From the NCBI RefSeq assembly GCF_003336805.1, contig NZ_QFWJ01000003.1, positions 248,001 to 312,000 of the forward strand: a DNA stretch of 64,000 bases, written 5' to 3'. The translations under genes were made by a program, and so were the position numbers. The notes under the pieces were generated by a model. The model had not been told where the DNA came from. It saw only the letters and a program-made list of their open reading frames with translations, and searched no databases. How positions within the stretch are numbered: the stretch's first letter is position 1; every line of letters begins with the position of its first letter. Shown here piece after piece: positions 18,385 to 30,983 of the stretch. This stretch comes from Marinospirillum perlucidum (GTDB lineage Bacteria > Pseudomonadota > Gammaproteobacteria > Pseudomonadales > Halomonadaceae).

Positions 18385-19055
18385 TATTGAGCTCCAGGTA
18401 AAAGCGGCACAAAATAAACCGGCTCGATATCCTTGCGCACCAAGCGGCCATTATTTTTATCGAAAATACAGAGAGTTTGTTCTTTATCGCCCAAGGGAAG
18501 AATCAGGCGTCCTCCCTCATTGAGTTGTTCAGTCAAGCTTTCAGGCAACTCTTTTGGTGCAGCGGTTACCAGAATGGCATCAAAGGGTGCATGAGCACTC
18601 AGCCCCATCTGGCCATCGCCATGACTGATACGGGCATTTCTCAACCCCAGTTCCTGCAGGCGTTTGCGCGCCTTACTCATCAAGGGTTCCAGGCGTTCGA
18701 CACTCCAGACCTCTTTGATCAGGCAAGCCAGCAGGGCGCATTGAAAGCCTGACCCCGTACCGATTTCCAGTACCTTTTCGGGTTGGTTTTCCAGCAGGAT
18801 TTCGGTCATGCGGGCAACGATATAGGGTTGGCTGAGTGTCTGACCGTGACCGATGGGTAGAGCCGTATCTTCATAGGCACGATGGGCCAGGGCTTCATCG
18901 ACAAACAGATGGCGTGGCAGTTGACGCAAGGCCTCCAAAACAAGCGGGTTTTTGATTCCTGCTGCTTCCAGACGATCCACCATGCGCTTGCGGGTGCGCG
19001 GTGACGTAAAGCCAATTCCCTGTAGTTGTGGTTTTAATTGCAGGAGTTCAGCCAT
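18384..19055 (-). CDS. pcm: Protein-L-isoaspartate O-methyltransferase
   Basis: 223 aa. The SAM-binding motif I is VLEIGTGSGFQCALLA (about residues 95-110). The PCMT signature LPIGHGQTLSQPYIVARM is present, and AILVTAAPKELP forms motif II. It methylates isoaspartyl residues to start repair of aged proteins. The gene overlaps the 3' end of surE by 22 bases, the same surE-pcm coupling as in E. coli and Pseudomonas, and is co-translated with DUF368 downstream. Confidence 0.96.
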   Translation of the reverse strand: MAELLQLKPQLQGIGFTSPRTRKRMVDRLEAAGIKNPLVLEALRQLPRHLFVDEALAHRAYEDTALPIGHGQTLSQPYIVARMTEILLENQPEKVLEIGTGSGFQCALLACLIKEVWSVERLEPLMSKARKRLQELGLRNARISHGDGQMGLSAHAPFDAILVTAAPKELPESLTEQLNEGGRLILPLGDKEQTLCIFDKNNGRLVRKDIEPVYFVPLLPGAQ

Positions 19056-19807
19056 GTTTCTACCTGATCCAGACTTTCATGTCGTGTCATATCAAACTGC
19101 AGCGGTGTAATGGAGACGTAGCCTTCCTGGATGGCATGAAAATCAGTGCCCGGTCCTGCTTCCAGCGCTGCACCGGGCGGGGCTATCCAGTAGCGTTTTT
19201 GTCCGGCCGGGTTAAGGATTTCCACCGGTTTTTCTCCACGGCCACGATGGCCCAAGCGGGTAATCTGGTAGCCTTTCAGGGCAAAAGCAGGCACATCGGG
19301 GATATTGATGTTCAACAGGCTGCGGGCAGGCAATTTGAGTGCTTCGGGCTGCTGAAGAAAGAGTTCCAGCAGCCGGTGAACCACCTGAGCCGCCGTGGCC
19401 AGATGATTGTTGCCGGCCAGAGAAAAAGCCAGAGCCGGAAGACCCAGAAAACGCCCCTCGGTTGCCGCCGCAACAGTACCGGAATAGAGGACATCATCAC
19501 CCAGATTGGCACCATGGTTAATGCCTGATAGAACCAGATCCGGTTGACCATCAAAGAGTCCGCCCACGGCCAGATGCACACAGTCGGTCGGGGTGCCATC
19601 CACTGACCAGAAGCCGTTGGGTAGTTGCTGTGGATTAAGCGGGCGATCCAGGGTCAGGGAATTACTGGCCCCGCTGCGATTTCTATCCGGGGCCACTACC
19701 AGGAGTTCACCCAGATCCTTGGCGACATCAGCCAGGGTCGCCAGGCCATCGGCATGAACGCCATCATCATTGGACAAAAGCAGTTTCAAAGGAGATTTCT
19801 CCGTCAT
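19034..19807 (-). CDS. surE: 5'-nucleotidase/survival protein SurE
   Basis: 257 aa. The metal-binding N-terminal motif LLLSNDDGVHADGL has D14 and D15. Further active-site segments are APDRNRSGASNSLT and LVLSGINHGANLGDDVLYSG. SurE is a divalent metal-dependent nucleoside monophosphate phosphatase of stationary phase. It sits between truD (21 bases upstream) and pcm (22-base overlap) in a conserved leftward stress operon. Confidence 0.97.
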   Translation of the reverse strand: MTEKSPLKLLLSNDDGVHADGLATLADVAKDLGELLVVAPDRNRSGASNSLTLDRPLNPQQLPNGFWSVDGTPTDCVHLAVGGLFDGQPDLVLSGINHGANLGDDVLYSGTVAAATEGRFLGLPALAFSLAGNNHLATAAQVVHRLLELFLQQPEALKLPARSLLNINIPDVPAFALKGYQITRLGHRGRGEKPVEILNPAGQKRYWIAPPGAALEAGPGTDFHAIQEGYVSITPLQFDMTRHESLDQVETWLNSCN

Positions 19808-19828
19808 AGGTTTTGAAGCTGGCTTTAC

Positions 19829-20944
19829 TTATTGGTCAGCTACTTTACCACATTCAGCCTGACTGGCATCCCTGGCTGTAACCACCTCTCGCAAGAGAGA
19901 AGTGGCAAAACTCCCGGCTGGTAAAGAAAAATTCAGGGTCACCCAGGGAGCCTGCCACTCCAGTGCCCCCATTTTTGGCAGCAGACGCTGACTGCGCCTT
20001 TCTAACTGCAGGCCCTGTTTACCCAGTTCAGTGACCAGGGGCTGCCACTCCTGCATAAAAGCTGCTTCCAGTTGCCTCGCTTGAGTGTGAGAAGGCTCTC
20101 CCGCTGTAGAAGGGGCACGACCAGCCAGGGGGCCACAGGGATGCAGGTCACCCTGGCTGATTCTTGTCTGCAGGTCTTCAAGTGAATCTTGTTCAGTGGC
20201 AAAAAACTGGCTACGGGTTGCCGCGAGATTGAAGCAGCCACCTTCCAGGGCCTGGTTCCAATCCCCGCGCTGAACAGCTTCAGCCAGCCAGCGGTTAAAG
20301 AGCGCTGAACGCAGGCTGGATAGCCAGAGGCTTTTTTTCTGACGGCCAGGTCTGCGCGCGTTCTTTTCCATTAGCCACTGCCAGGCAAAGTGCAGATTCT
20401 GTCCCTGGCGGCCAAAACGCTGGGGACCAAAATAATTAGGCACACCCTCCTGGCTTAATAGCTGCCAGCGCTCTTCCAGCCAGTTCTGTATGTTCGGGTC
20501 CTGCTGGTCGATACGAATCCGCAGCCGGAAATGATTACTGCGATGTACGCCACGCTTGAGTTTTTTACGGTGGCGACTGGCTGCCAGAATTTGCCAGTTC
20601 TCACTATTCAAGGTGGTCCAGTCGGGATCGTCCTGGCCGGGTAGATGAAGGGAAAACCACTGGCGGGTAACGGCATGACGATCTTTGAGGCCGGAAAAAC
20701 TCACCGCCTTGGCCGGTAGTTGTAAACGCCGGGCCAGCTCTTCAGCCAGGTATTGGGTGTTGGTGCCTGTTTTTTCGATCCATAAAAACAGGTGCTCGCC
20801 TTCGCCCTCAGGTTCAAAGCCCAGCTCCTCGGTGACCTGAAAATCTTCGGGATTTAGCCGATAGCAACCGCTCCAGGGCGAAGCGGGCCAGGCCAGGGGC
20901 AAGGCATCACCGGTAGCTTCCTCCAGGGCAGGCGGTAGACTCAT
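19829..20944 (-). CDS. truD: tRNA pseudouridine(13) synthase TruD
   Basis: 371 aa. The catalytic motif [16 protein letters not shown] has Asp88 as the nucleophile (equivalent to Asp80 of E. coli). [15 protein letters not shown] is the second family signature, and the TRUD insertion domain lies between about 155 and 310. It isomerises U13 of tRNA-Glu. The start ATG overlaps the ispDF stop by four bases. Confidence 0.96.
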   Translation of the reverse strand: MSLPPALEEATGDALPLAWPASPWSGCYRLNPEDFQVTEELGFEPEGEGEHLFLWIEKTGTNTQYLAEELARRLQLPAKAVSFSGLKDRHAVTRQWFSLHLPGQDDPDWTTLNSENWQILAASRHRKKLKRGVHRSNHFRLRIRIDQQDPNIQNWLEERWQLLSQEGVPNYFGPQRFGRQGQNLHFAWQWLMEKNARRPGRQKKSLWLSSLRSALFNRWLAEAVQRGDWNQALEGGCFNLAATRSQFFATEQDSLEDLQTRISQGDLHPCGPLAGRAPSTAGEPSHTQARQLEAAFMQEWQPLVTELGKQGLQLERRSQRLLPKMGALEWQAPWVTLNFSLPAGSFATSLLREVVTARDASQAECGKVADQ

Positions 20945-22140
20945 GAACGAGCTTCCAGCAGGACCACAGCCTGGGCAGCAATACCTTCTTTGCGACCGGT
21001 AAAACCGAGTTTTTCCGTGGTCGTGGCCTTGATATTGATAACGTCCTCACTGACTTGCAGATCCTCAGCCAGGCAGGCTTTCATCGCCTCCAAATGCGGG
21101 GCCATCTTGGGTGCCTGGGCAATCAGGGTCATGTCGGCATTGACCAGACAGTAGTTTTTGGCAGTCAGAGTAGCCATCACCTGACGCAGAAGTTCACGAC
21201 TGTCAGCCCCGGCATAGGCAGGATTGGTGTCGGGAAAATGATGGCCGATATCGCCACATCCGGCCGCACCAAGCAGGGCATCACAGAGTGCATGGATCAA
21301 CACATCACCATCCGAGTGGGCCACCAGTCCTTGGTCATGGGGAATGGCCACCCCACCAAGGATAACCTGATCACCGGGACCGAACTTGTGGACATCAAAG
21401 CCTTGGCCTATGCGCATACTGGGCTTTTCCTCTGCAAGAAGTTTTTCCGCCAGGGGCAAATCTTCCGGGCGGGTGATTTTGATATTTTCGCGACTGCCGG
21501 TGATTAACTGTGGCTGATAGCCAGCCGCTTCCATGGCCGAGGCTTCATCGGTGATCTTCAGGCCTAGTTGCAGTCCCTTTTCCAGAGCCTTTAACAGAGG
21601 CCCATAGGCAAACATCTGGGGGGTGAGAGCCTGCCAGAGATGATCCCGGTCCTGGGTGGCAATCACCTCCTGGTTGGGACCGCTTCGCTTGAGCGTATCG
21701 GCAACCGGTGCCGCCAGCAGACCGCCCTGTGATGATTGGCTGAGCGTCTGGTAAAAATGCTGTAAATCCTGCGAGGAAACACAGGGCCGGGCGACATCGT
21801 GAACCAGAACCCAGTCGTTATCGGCGGCTTGGCCACTGAGATGTTTTAATCCGGCTAAAACCGAGTCGGCCCTTTCTTGACCGCCCTGGCAGGTGATGAG
21901 TTTCAGTTGCGGGTGAGCCAACCGTAGTTTCTTCTCAACTTCAGGCCACCAGTGGTCTTCAGGATGCAACGGAAGAATCAGTGTGGCTTCAGGAAAATTG
22001 CTATGCAGTTTTTCCAGGGTGATTTCGATCAGGCTGCGTCCCTGCAGGGTTAAATACTGTTTGGGCAGGGTCGCTTGCATACGCTGGCCGATGCCGGCAG
22101 CAGGGAGCAGGCACCAGAGTCGGGGTGAAGATGAGGTCAT
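20941..22140 (-). CDS. ispDF: Bifunctional IspD-IspF fusion (MEP pathway)
   Basis: 399 aa. Residues 1-235 are IspD (2-C-methyl-D-erythritol 4-phosphate cytidylyltransferase), with [18 protein letters not shown] (nucleotide-binding) and [12 protein letters not shown]. Residues 242-399 are IspF (2,4-cyclodiphosphate synthase), starting [10 protein letters not shown] (metal ligands D249 and H251) with [21 protein letters not shown] short linker (AEEKPS) joins them with no stop. The two enzymes catalyse non-consecutive steps of isoprenoid precursor synthesis. In most gammaproteobacteria they are separate adjacent genes. It overlaps both ftsB and truD by ATGA. Confidence 0.95.
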   Translation of the reverse strand: MTSSSPRLWCLLPAAGIGQRMQATLPKQYLTLQGRSLIEITLEKLHSNFPEATLILPLHPEDHWWPEVEKKLRLAHPQLKLITCQGGQERADSVLAGLKHLSGQAADNDWVLVHDVARPCVSSQDLQHFYQTLSQSSQGGLLAAPVADTLKRSGPNQEVIATQDRDHLWQALTPQMFAYGPLLKALEKGLQLGLKITDEASAMEAAGYQPQLITGSRENIKITRPEDLPLAEKLLAEEKPSMRIGQGFDVHKFGPGDQVILGGVAIPHDQGLVAHSDGDVLIHALCDALLGAAGCGDIGHHFPDTNPAYAGADSRELLRQVMATLTAKNYCLVNADMTLIAQAPKMAPHLEAMKACLAEDLQVSEDVINIKATTTEKLGFTGRKEGIAAQAVVLLEARS

Positions 22141-22457
22141 GGATTTTTGTCCAGGGATTCGGGTAGCTCTAAAACCTGTGGAGGTTCTCCAACCAGCCAG
22201 AAAAAAGTTTCCTGTTCACCGATCATGCCCAGGTCATAGCGGGCTCTTTCTTCCACTGCATCCAGGCTGTTTTTCAAATCCTGTACTTGCGCTTCCAGGC
22301 GTTGGTTACGGCGGCTGAGACGCTGGTTTTCCTCTTCCTGAATGGCAACTTGGGCGGCAACCTGGCGCAGCTCCAAAAGACCATTTTCACCCCACCAGAG
22401 ACGGTATTGGGTGATGGCCAAAAGCAGAATGAGAAAGAGGGTGAGTAACCTGGTCAT
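22137..22457 (-). CDS. ftsB: Cell division protein FtsB
   Basis: 106 aa from the ATG at 22457 ([20 protein letters not shown]). The upstream in-frame residues lack family features and overlap the preceding terminator, so they are excluded. One membrane segment is followed by a periplasmic coiled coil ([21 protein letters not shown]) and the conserved [18 protein letters not shown] region. It belongs to the FtsQBL complex that activates septal peptidoglycan synthesis. It lies between eno and ispD as in E. coli and Pseudomonas, although here one extra gene lies between eno and ftsB. Confidence 0.94.
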   Translation of the reverse strand: MTRLLTLFLILLLAITQYRLWWGENGLLELRQVAAQVAIQEEENQRLSRRNQRLEAQVQDLKNSLDAVEERARYDLGMIGEQETFFWLVGEPPQVLELPESLDKNP

Positions 22458-22501
22458 GCGGCTATTATACGCACAGAGCGAAGTGACTCCAGCGGGGAAG
22501 T

Positions 22502-22530
22502 GAAAAAAAGGCCTGCACGGAGCAGGCCTC
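22502..22530 (-). terminator. Rho-independent terminator before ftsB
   Basis: Leftward strand: AGGCCTGC, loop TCCGT, GCAGGCCTTTTTTTC. It ends transcription of the small exported-protein gene immediately upstream, so the ftsB-ispDF operon must start in 22458-22501 or depend on readthrough. Confidence 0.88.
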
Positions 22531-22552
22531 AAGTCCTTGTTTAGGTCGCTAC

Positions 22553-23020
22553 TTAAAAGGTGTAGCTAATAAACAGGGAGGGCAGAAAGAAGGGAGATTC
22601 AGGCTTGCCAACGGTTTCATCAATACCGCCGTAAAGCTGAACAGAGCCGCCAGCGACCACATGGCGAACCAGGCTGCGCTCATAACCCAGGGCACCCAGT
22701 ACGCCGATGGAGTCATCGTTAGGGCCATCCCACCAGCTGCCACCGATTTCGTAGAAAACACCCTGATGATAACGATCGATGTAGGCCTTGAAGGTCACAT
22801 CGAGAATGCTCAGGTTGTCACCGGTGGAATAGCTGGCACGTACGGCAGTCGAACGACTGAGAGAGCCTTGCCAGGAAAGGTTGAACATACCGTCATCCAT
22901 GTTGCCATCAAGCAGGCGAACCAGATCGGTTCCCAGCGTGTGGGTCATGGCTGAAGCCTGCAAAGGCAGGAAGGCGATAAAAGAAAAGGCCAGGGCGGCC
23001 AGGAGTTTTTTCATGGGCAT
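22553..23020 (-). CDS. Small exported, probably outer-membrane, protein of unknown function
   Basis: 155 aa from the ATG at 23020, which has AAAGGA about 9 bases upstream. The upstream in-frame residues lack a signal and are not used. The signal peptide is MPMKKLLAALAFSFIAFLPL with cleavage at ASA-MT. The mature protein has alternating beta-strand patterns, many Gly/Tyr/Trp residues, and ends PSLFISYTF with a C-terminal Phe, as in outer-membrane barrels. No named family is recognised. It is a single-gene unit between the eno and ftsB units with its own terminator. Confidence 0.72.
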   Translation of the reverse strand: MPMKKLLAALAFSFIAFLPLQASAMTHTLGTDLVRLLDGNMDDGMFNLSWQGSLSRSTAVRASYSTGDNLSILDVTFKAYIDRYHQGVFYEIGGSWWDGPNDDSIGVLGALGYERSLVRHVVAGGSVQLYGGIDETVGKPESPFFLPSLFISYTF

Positions 23021-23143
23021 AATGCGAGTCCTTTTGAGAAGCAATCGAAACACCAGTCGGTATTCATCCTTACCGAGAGTTGCCTGAAATATGGTATGTC
23101 TAAAGTAGCGGTTAAGCAATTACAGACTTGTGACTCAGGTCAC

Positions 23144-23170
23144 AAAAAAAGCCACCCGAAGGTGGCTTCT
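23144..23170 (-). terminator. Rho-independent terminator of eno
   Basis: Leftward strand: GCCACC, loop TTCG, GGTGGC, then TTTTTTTG. It uses a stable UUCG tetraloop and lies about 20 bases past the eno stop. Confidence 0.9.
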
Positions 23171-23192
23171 TTATGCAGCATTCAGGCTGGGA

Positions 23193-24503
<1,311 letters not shown>

Positions 24504-24508
24504 TTATG

Positions 24509-27030
<2,522 letters not shown>

Positions 27031-27254
27031 TCAGCACCAGCCTTTGCAGGCCGATATCAAGGAACAGGAAGGAAAAGTTTTAGATGGGAGCGCAGTTTAC
27101 CAGAAGCCGCCAGAATTCCAAAGCTTTCAACCCGGCATTAAAACCTTACAAAATGTGCGTTAAATAACACGCGATCAGTGATGGAGTTCACAGTTTTCCA
27201 TATTCGCCACTGCTAATCTCCTGGTCAGGATTCCCGGAATTTAAGGAAAAAACC

Positions 27255-28967
27255 ATGAAATCAACCAGCATTACCGCTTTGTTCGCCCTGTTTTTACTGG
27301 TTGGCTGCGATAGTTCCAGTTCGGGCAGTAGCTCTTCCGACAGTGGCTCCTCCTCGGATTCCAACAGTGATTCCACCACAACACAAGCTACTGATTTTGT
27401 AGCTGAAACCACCTTGCTGAGTTACGATTTTGAGGGCACTACCCATAACTGGGATTCCTACGGAACCAGCAGCAGCCTCAATTCCAGCATTCAGCGCTCG
27501 GGCGATTCTTCCTTGCAAGTCAGCAACCGCACCTCCGCCTGGTTTGGCTCTATGTATGACCTGCACACTGCTGGCGAAGCCCTCTATCCCCTGGAAGCCG
27601 ATACCACCTATATACTGCGCGGCTATATCCGTCAGCAGGATGCCAGTGCCAGCAATAATTACAATCTGGATCGGCTGACCACTGCAGAAGATCAAAATGA
27701 TGACGGGGTGCGTTTAAACCGTGTGCATCTGGATGATGACCAGTGGACCCTGTTTCGTGGTTACCTATCCACCTACGACGGGCTTTTGGATGACGGAGTG
27801 ACCCTGCGTTTGAACTCCGATAACAACGGCAATTTTTTTCTCGATGACATCAGTGTTTCGCAAACCCGTTATGAACCCGATAATTCCGGAACACCGCTAA
27901 AAATACAGGGAACCCAGTTGGTCAATGCCGAAGGCGAAGTGGTTCAGCTGCAAGGTATCAACCTGATTGCCTACGGCGATGAAACCGATGATTCCGGTCA
28001 GCCCGCTGTTTTTTCCAATTTCAACACCTACTCCTACTTCAATTATGACCGCCAGGATTTTCATGACATCAAAGCCATGGGCTTTAACTCGATCCGTCTG
28101 GCACTCTGGTACCGGGCTTTTGAAGAGGATTCCGCCCCCGGTGTCTGGCTGGAAAGCGGTTTTGATTGGCTCGATATCGTTTTGGGCTGGGCCAAGGAAG
28201 CCGGGCTCTATGTGGTTCTGGACATGCACGCCCCACCGGGCGGCGGTTTTCAAGGGCCGAACAACGTCACTGACTTCTGGCGTGATTCCAGCGTATATGA
28301 TGGCGATTACAGCGACTGTGCCGCAACGGCCTACCGGTGTCGCTACATCCATCTTTGGGAAGAGCTGGCCAGGCGTTACCACAATGACCCGGTGATCGCC
28401 GCCTACGACCTGCTCAATGAACCCAACCCGGATGTTCAGAGCGAATACCCGGAGCTGATGAAAGCCACCATCGATGCCATTCGCAAAATCGACACCACCC
28501 GCCCCCTGATGATTGAGCACAGCTTTAATGATGCAGCTGAAGTCAGCAACTTCCTGCTAAAAAATGATCAAGGCGAAGACTATGATGACCAGCTGATCTA
28601 CGACATCCATATCTATGATCCCTGGAGTGAATTTACCGCTCACGCCACCTCCGTCTACGATCAGGATGTGGATGACACCGCCCTGCAAAACGCCATGTCA
28701 GAATTTCAGGTGATCTACAACAACTACCCTTTTCATGTCGGGGAATTCGGTCAGAAAAGTGATGACTTGCAAAGGTACCAAGATAAAAATGCAGCAGGCT
28801 GGATTACTGACCTCATGGACCTGATGGACGCCCGAGGCATCCATTACCACTACTTTGCCTACAAGGGTAATGAATTCGGCATCTTCCAGGATGAAAACAG
28901 CTTTGCAGCCAACAGCCCCAAAAACCAAAGCCTGATTGACCTGCTAAAAGCTAGGTTGGTGGACTAA
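27255..28967 (+). CDS. GH5-family endoglucanase-like lipoprotein with N-terminal carbohydrate-binding module
   Basis: 570 aa. It is a lipoprotein: signal MKSTSITALFALFLLVGC with lipobox LVGC and Cys18, then a Ser/Asp-rich linker (to about residue 45). Residues about 50-200 form a CBM4/9-like beta-sandwich (SYDFEGTTHNW, NGNFFLDDISVS). The GH5 catalytic barrel follows from about 215 (VVQLQGINL, FNSIRLALWYRA, LYVVLDMHAPPGGG). Acid/base Glu389 is in YDLLNEPN and nucleophile Glu497 in HVGEFGQ. It probably hydrolyses beta-1,4 or related glucans at the cell surface. AAGGAA lies about 8 bases before the ATG. It is the only plus-strand gene of this accessory region, and its stop codon touches the last CRISPR repeat. 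Confidence 0.9.
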   Translation: MKSTSITALFALFLLVGCDSSSSGSSSSDSGSSSDSNSDSTTTQATDFVAETTLLSYDFEGTTHNWDSYGTSSSLNSSIQRSGDSSLQVSNRTSAWFGSMYDLHTAGEALYPLEADTTYILRGYIRQQDASASNNYNLDRLTTAEDQNDDGVRLNRVHLDDDQWTLFRGYLSTYDGLLDDGVTLRLNSDNNGNFFLDDISVSQTRYEPDNSGTPLKIQGTQLVNAEGEVVQLQGINLIAYGDETDDSGQPAVFSNFNTYSYFNYDRQDFHDIKAMGFNSIRLALWYRAFEEDSAPGVWLESGFDWLDIVLGWAKEAGLYVVLDMHAPPGGGFQGPNNVTDFWRDSSVYDGDYSDCAATAYRCRYIHLWEELARRYHNDPVIAAYDLLNEPNPDVQSEYPELMKATIDAIRKIDTTRPLMIEHSFNDAAEVSNFLLKNDQGEDYDDQLIYDIHIYDPWSEFTAHATSVYDQDVDDTALQNAMSEFQVIYNNYPFHVGEFGQKSDDLQRYQDKNAAGWITDLMDLMDARGIHYHYFAYKGNEFGIFQDENSFAANSPKNQSLIDLLKARLVD

Positions 28968-30854
28968 TCGAGTGCTGCCTGGGCGGCAGTGAAGGCACAG
29001 GCATCGCAATCTTGAAGCCAAGCGCTTTTCTGAGCTGCCTGGGCGGCAGTGAAGATGGCTTTCTCGCGCTTCATGCGCTCCTCAAATTTCTGAGCTGCCT
29101 GGGCGGCAGTGAAGCAGTTTCTGTATCGTGTTCAGGGAGGCTCTGTTTTCTGAGCTGCCTGGGCGGCAGTGAAGTACAGGGTCTCGGTCTTTCCACTCTT
29201 CCAGCATTTCTGAGCTGCCTGGGCGGCAGTGAAGTGAGCCAGTACCAAAAGGCGAAAACGCCACGTTTTCTGAGCTGCCTGGGCGGCAGTGAAGTAGACT
29301 TGCGTAAAAAATACGATTCAGGAAATTTTCTGAGCTGCCTGGGCGGCAGTGAAGTTTTATTGCCTTTTTTGGGGCTGTGGTGGTATTTTCTGAGCTGCCT
29401 GGGCGGCAGTGAAGACTTGATTTTGCTCATTATTTGTTGTTGTGGTTTTCTGAGCTGCCTGGGCGGCAGTGAAGGAATCTTCACCGGGCCGGGAAATTAC
29501 CGATCTTTTCTGAGCTGCCTGGGCGGCAGTGAAGAATGTCAAAAAGGTAAGCGGTAAACTCTGACTTTTCTGAGCTGCCTGGGCGGCAGTGAAGTTCAGG
29601 GTTGGGGTGCCGCAGCTCAAACAGTTTTTCTGAGCTGCCTGGGCGGCAGTGAAGAAAACGCCTTGGTTTCGCGGACCTCTTGGTTATTTCTGAGCTGCCT
29701 GGGCGGCAGTGAAGGTTTTGATGCCGCCGCTTTCGACATCGTAGCCTTTCTGAGCTGCCTGGGCGGCAGTGAAGGCTTTGAACAAGCGAAAAAGTCCGCC
29801 GCAAAATTTCTGAGCTGCCTGGGCGGCAGTGAAGACTGCGATCCCCATTTGGATTATGCATGCTGATTTCTGAGCTGCCTGGGCGGCAGTGAAGAATCAA
29901 GCCCGCACCCAGCGGGCTTTTTTTATTTTCTGAGCTGCCTGGGCGGCAGTGAAGCGCCTGACACCGACGGTTACCACTGACTCCCTTTTCTGAGCTGCCT
30001 GGGCGGCAGTGAAGGTCTGGCCCGTCCTGGCTGCCCAGTGTTCGGGTTTCTGAGCTGCCTGGGCGGCAGTGAAGTGATTTATACCGGGGCCGCTACGGTG
30101 CTGACATTTCTGAGCTGCCTGGGCGGCAGTGAAGTCAACGCGGACAGCTCACTGCGTTCGCCTGCCTTTCTGAGCTGCCTGGGCGGCAGTGAAGCTAATG
30201 TCAGAATGACCCAGTATTTTCTGCAATTTCTGAGCTGCCTGGGCGGCAGTGAAGCTGCATGGCCATCATCATGCAGGCGGCTCAGTTTTCTGAGCTGCCT
30301 GGGCGGCAGTGAAGAGTCCTCAGGCGCTTACGCAAATGTCGAGCCATTTCTGAGCTGCCTGGGCGGCAGTGAAGCTGCTCTGGCCAAGCGGGGTTCAGTG
30401 CTCGCATTTCTGAGCTGCCTGGGCGGCAGTGAAGGTAATATTTTTAGAGGACTAAGCCATGGCTCTTTTCTGAGCTGCCTGGGCGGCAGTGAAGGCGTAG
30501 CCGCTTCTTCACCTCGGCCACTGTCTTTTCTGAGCTGCCTGGGCGGCAGTGAAGTGCCAGATGTCATCAAACAGCTCACCGGCTGGTTTCTGAGCTGCCT
30601 GGGCGGCAGTGAAGAGGCCTTCGGCTTCGCTCCAACGTGCTCCAGTTTTCTGAGCTGCCTGGGCGGCAGTGAAGGGGATAGGCACTGATCGGCTTTTGCC
30701 GCTTTTTTTCTGAGCTGCCTGGGCGGCAGTGAAGTTTGCGGCCTGTTGCTTCGTGGATGAACTTCTTTTCTGAGCTGCCTGGGCGGCAGTGAAGGCGTCT
30801 CTTTTGCGTGATCCCCAGTGATTTGATTTCTGAGCTGCCTGGGCGGCAGTGAAG
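28967..30854 (-). CRISPR. Type I-F CRISPR array, 32 repeats and 31 spacers
   Basis: The 28-bp repeat, read leftward, begins CTTCACTGCCGCCC and continues AGGCAGCTCAGAAA. Its CTGCC/GGCAG stem and predicted 8-nt 5' tag CUCAGAAA are typical of subtype I-F. Repeats start every 60 bases from 29027 to 30827 and I saw no variant among these 31. A 32nd copy at 28967-28994 has lost the match over seven bases at its crRNA-tag end, marking the old, trailer end. All 31 spacers are exactly 32 bp and none is duplicated. Transcription is leftward, from a leader at the cas6f side. The repeat-spacer length is a multiple of three, so spurious open frames cross the array in several frames. Confidence 0.98.
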
Positions 30855-30899
30855 TAGAGATCCTACCTGATAAGTTGTTCATTGTTAAAGAGCTTTAAT
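30855..30899 (-). promoter_or_regulatory. CRISPR leader (proximal part)
   Basis: AT-rich sequence directly next to the newest repeat, downstream of the terminator that follows cas6f. Read leftward it contains AACAATGAACAACTTATC, suitable for a promoter element. New spacers are expected to be added at position 30855. Whether the leader extends past the terminator to 30983 cannot be told from sequence. Confidence 0.6.
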
Positions 30900-30937
30900 G
30901 AAAAAAAGCCAGCAACCCTATTTTTTAGAGTGCTGGC
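30900..30937 (-). terminator. Rho-independent terminator between cas6f and the CRISPR array
   Basis: Leftward strand: GCCAGCA, a 16-base loop, TGCTGGC, then TTTTTTTC. It would end the cas operon transcript before the array, implying that the array has its own promoter in the leader. Confidence 0.75.
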
Positions 30938-30983
30938 CAAGCAGCTGATTTTTCAGGCTTTTTATGTGGCCAGAAAAAAAGGG

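Noticed and set aside
27155-27172. Near-palindrome GTTAAATAAC in the pyrG-cellulase gap
   Set aside because: Short and AT-rich with imperfect arms; such sequences are frequent by chance in promoters, so I do not call an operator.
29012-30882. Several open frames across the CRISPR array with repeating peptides such as FLSCLGGSE, SLPPRQLRK and LHCRPGSSE
   Set aside because: The repeat plus spacer is 60 bases, a multiple of three, so any stop-free frame of the repeat continues through the array. These are artefacts of the array, not repeat proteins.
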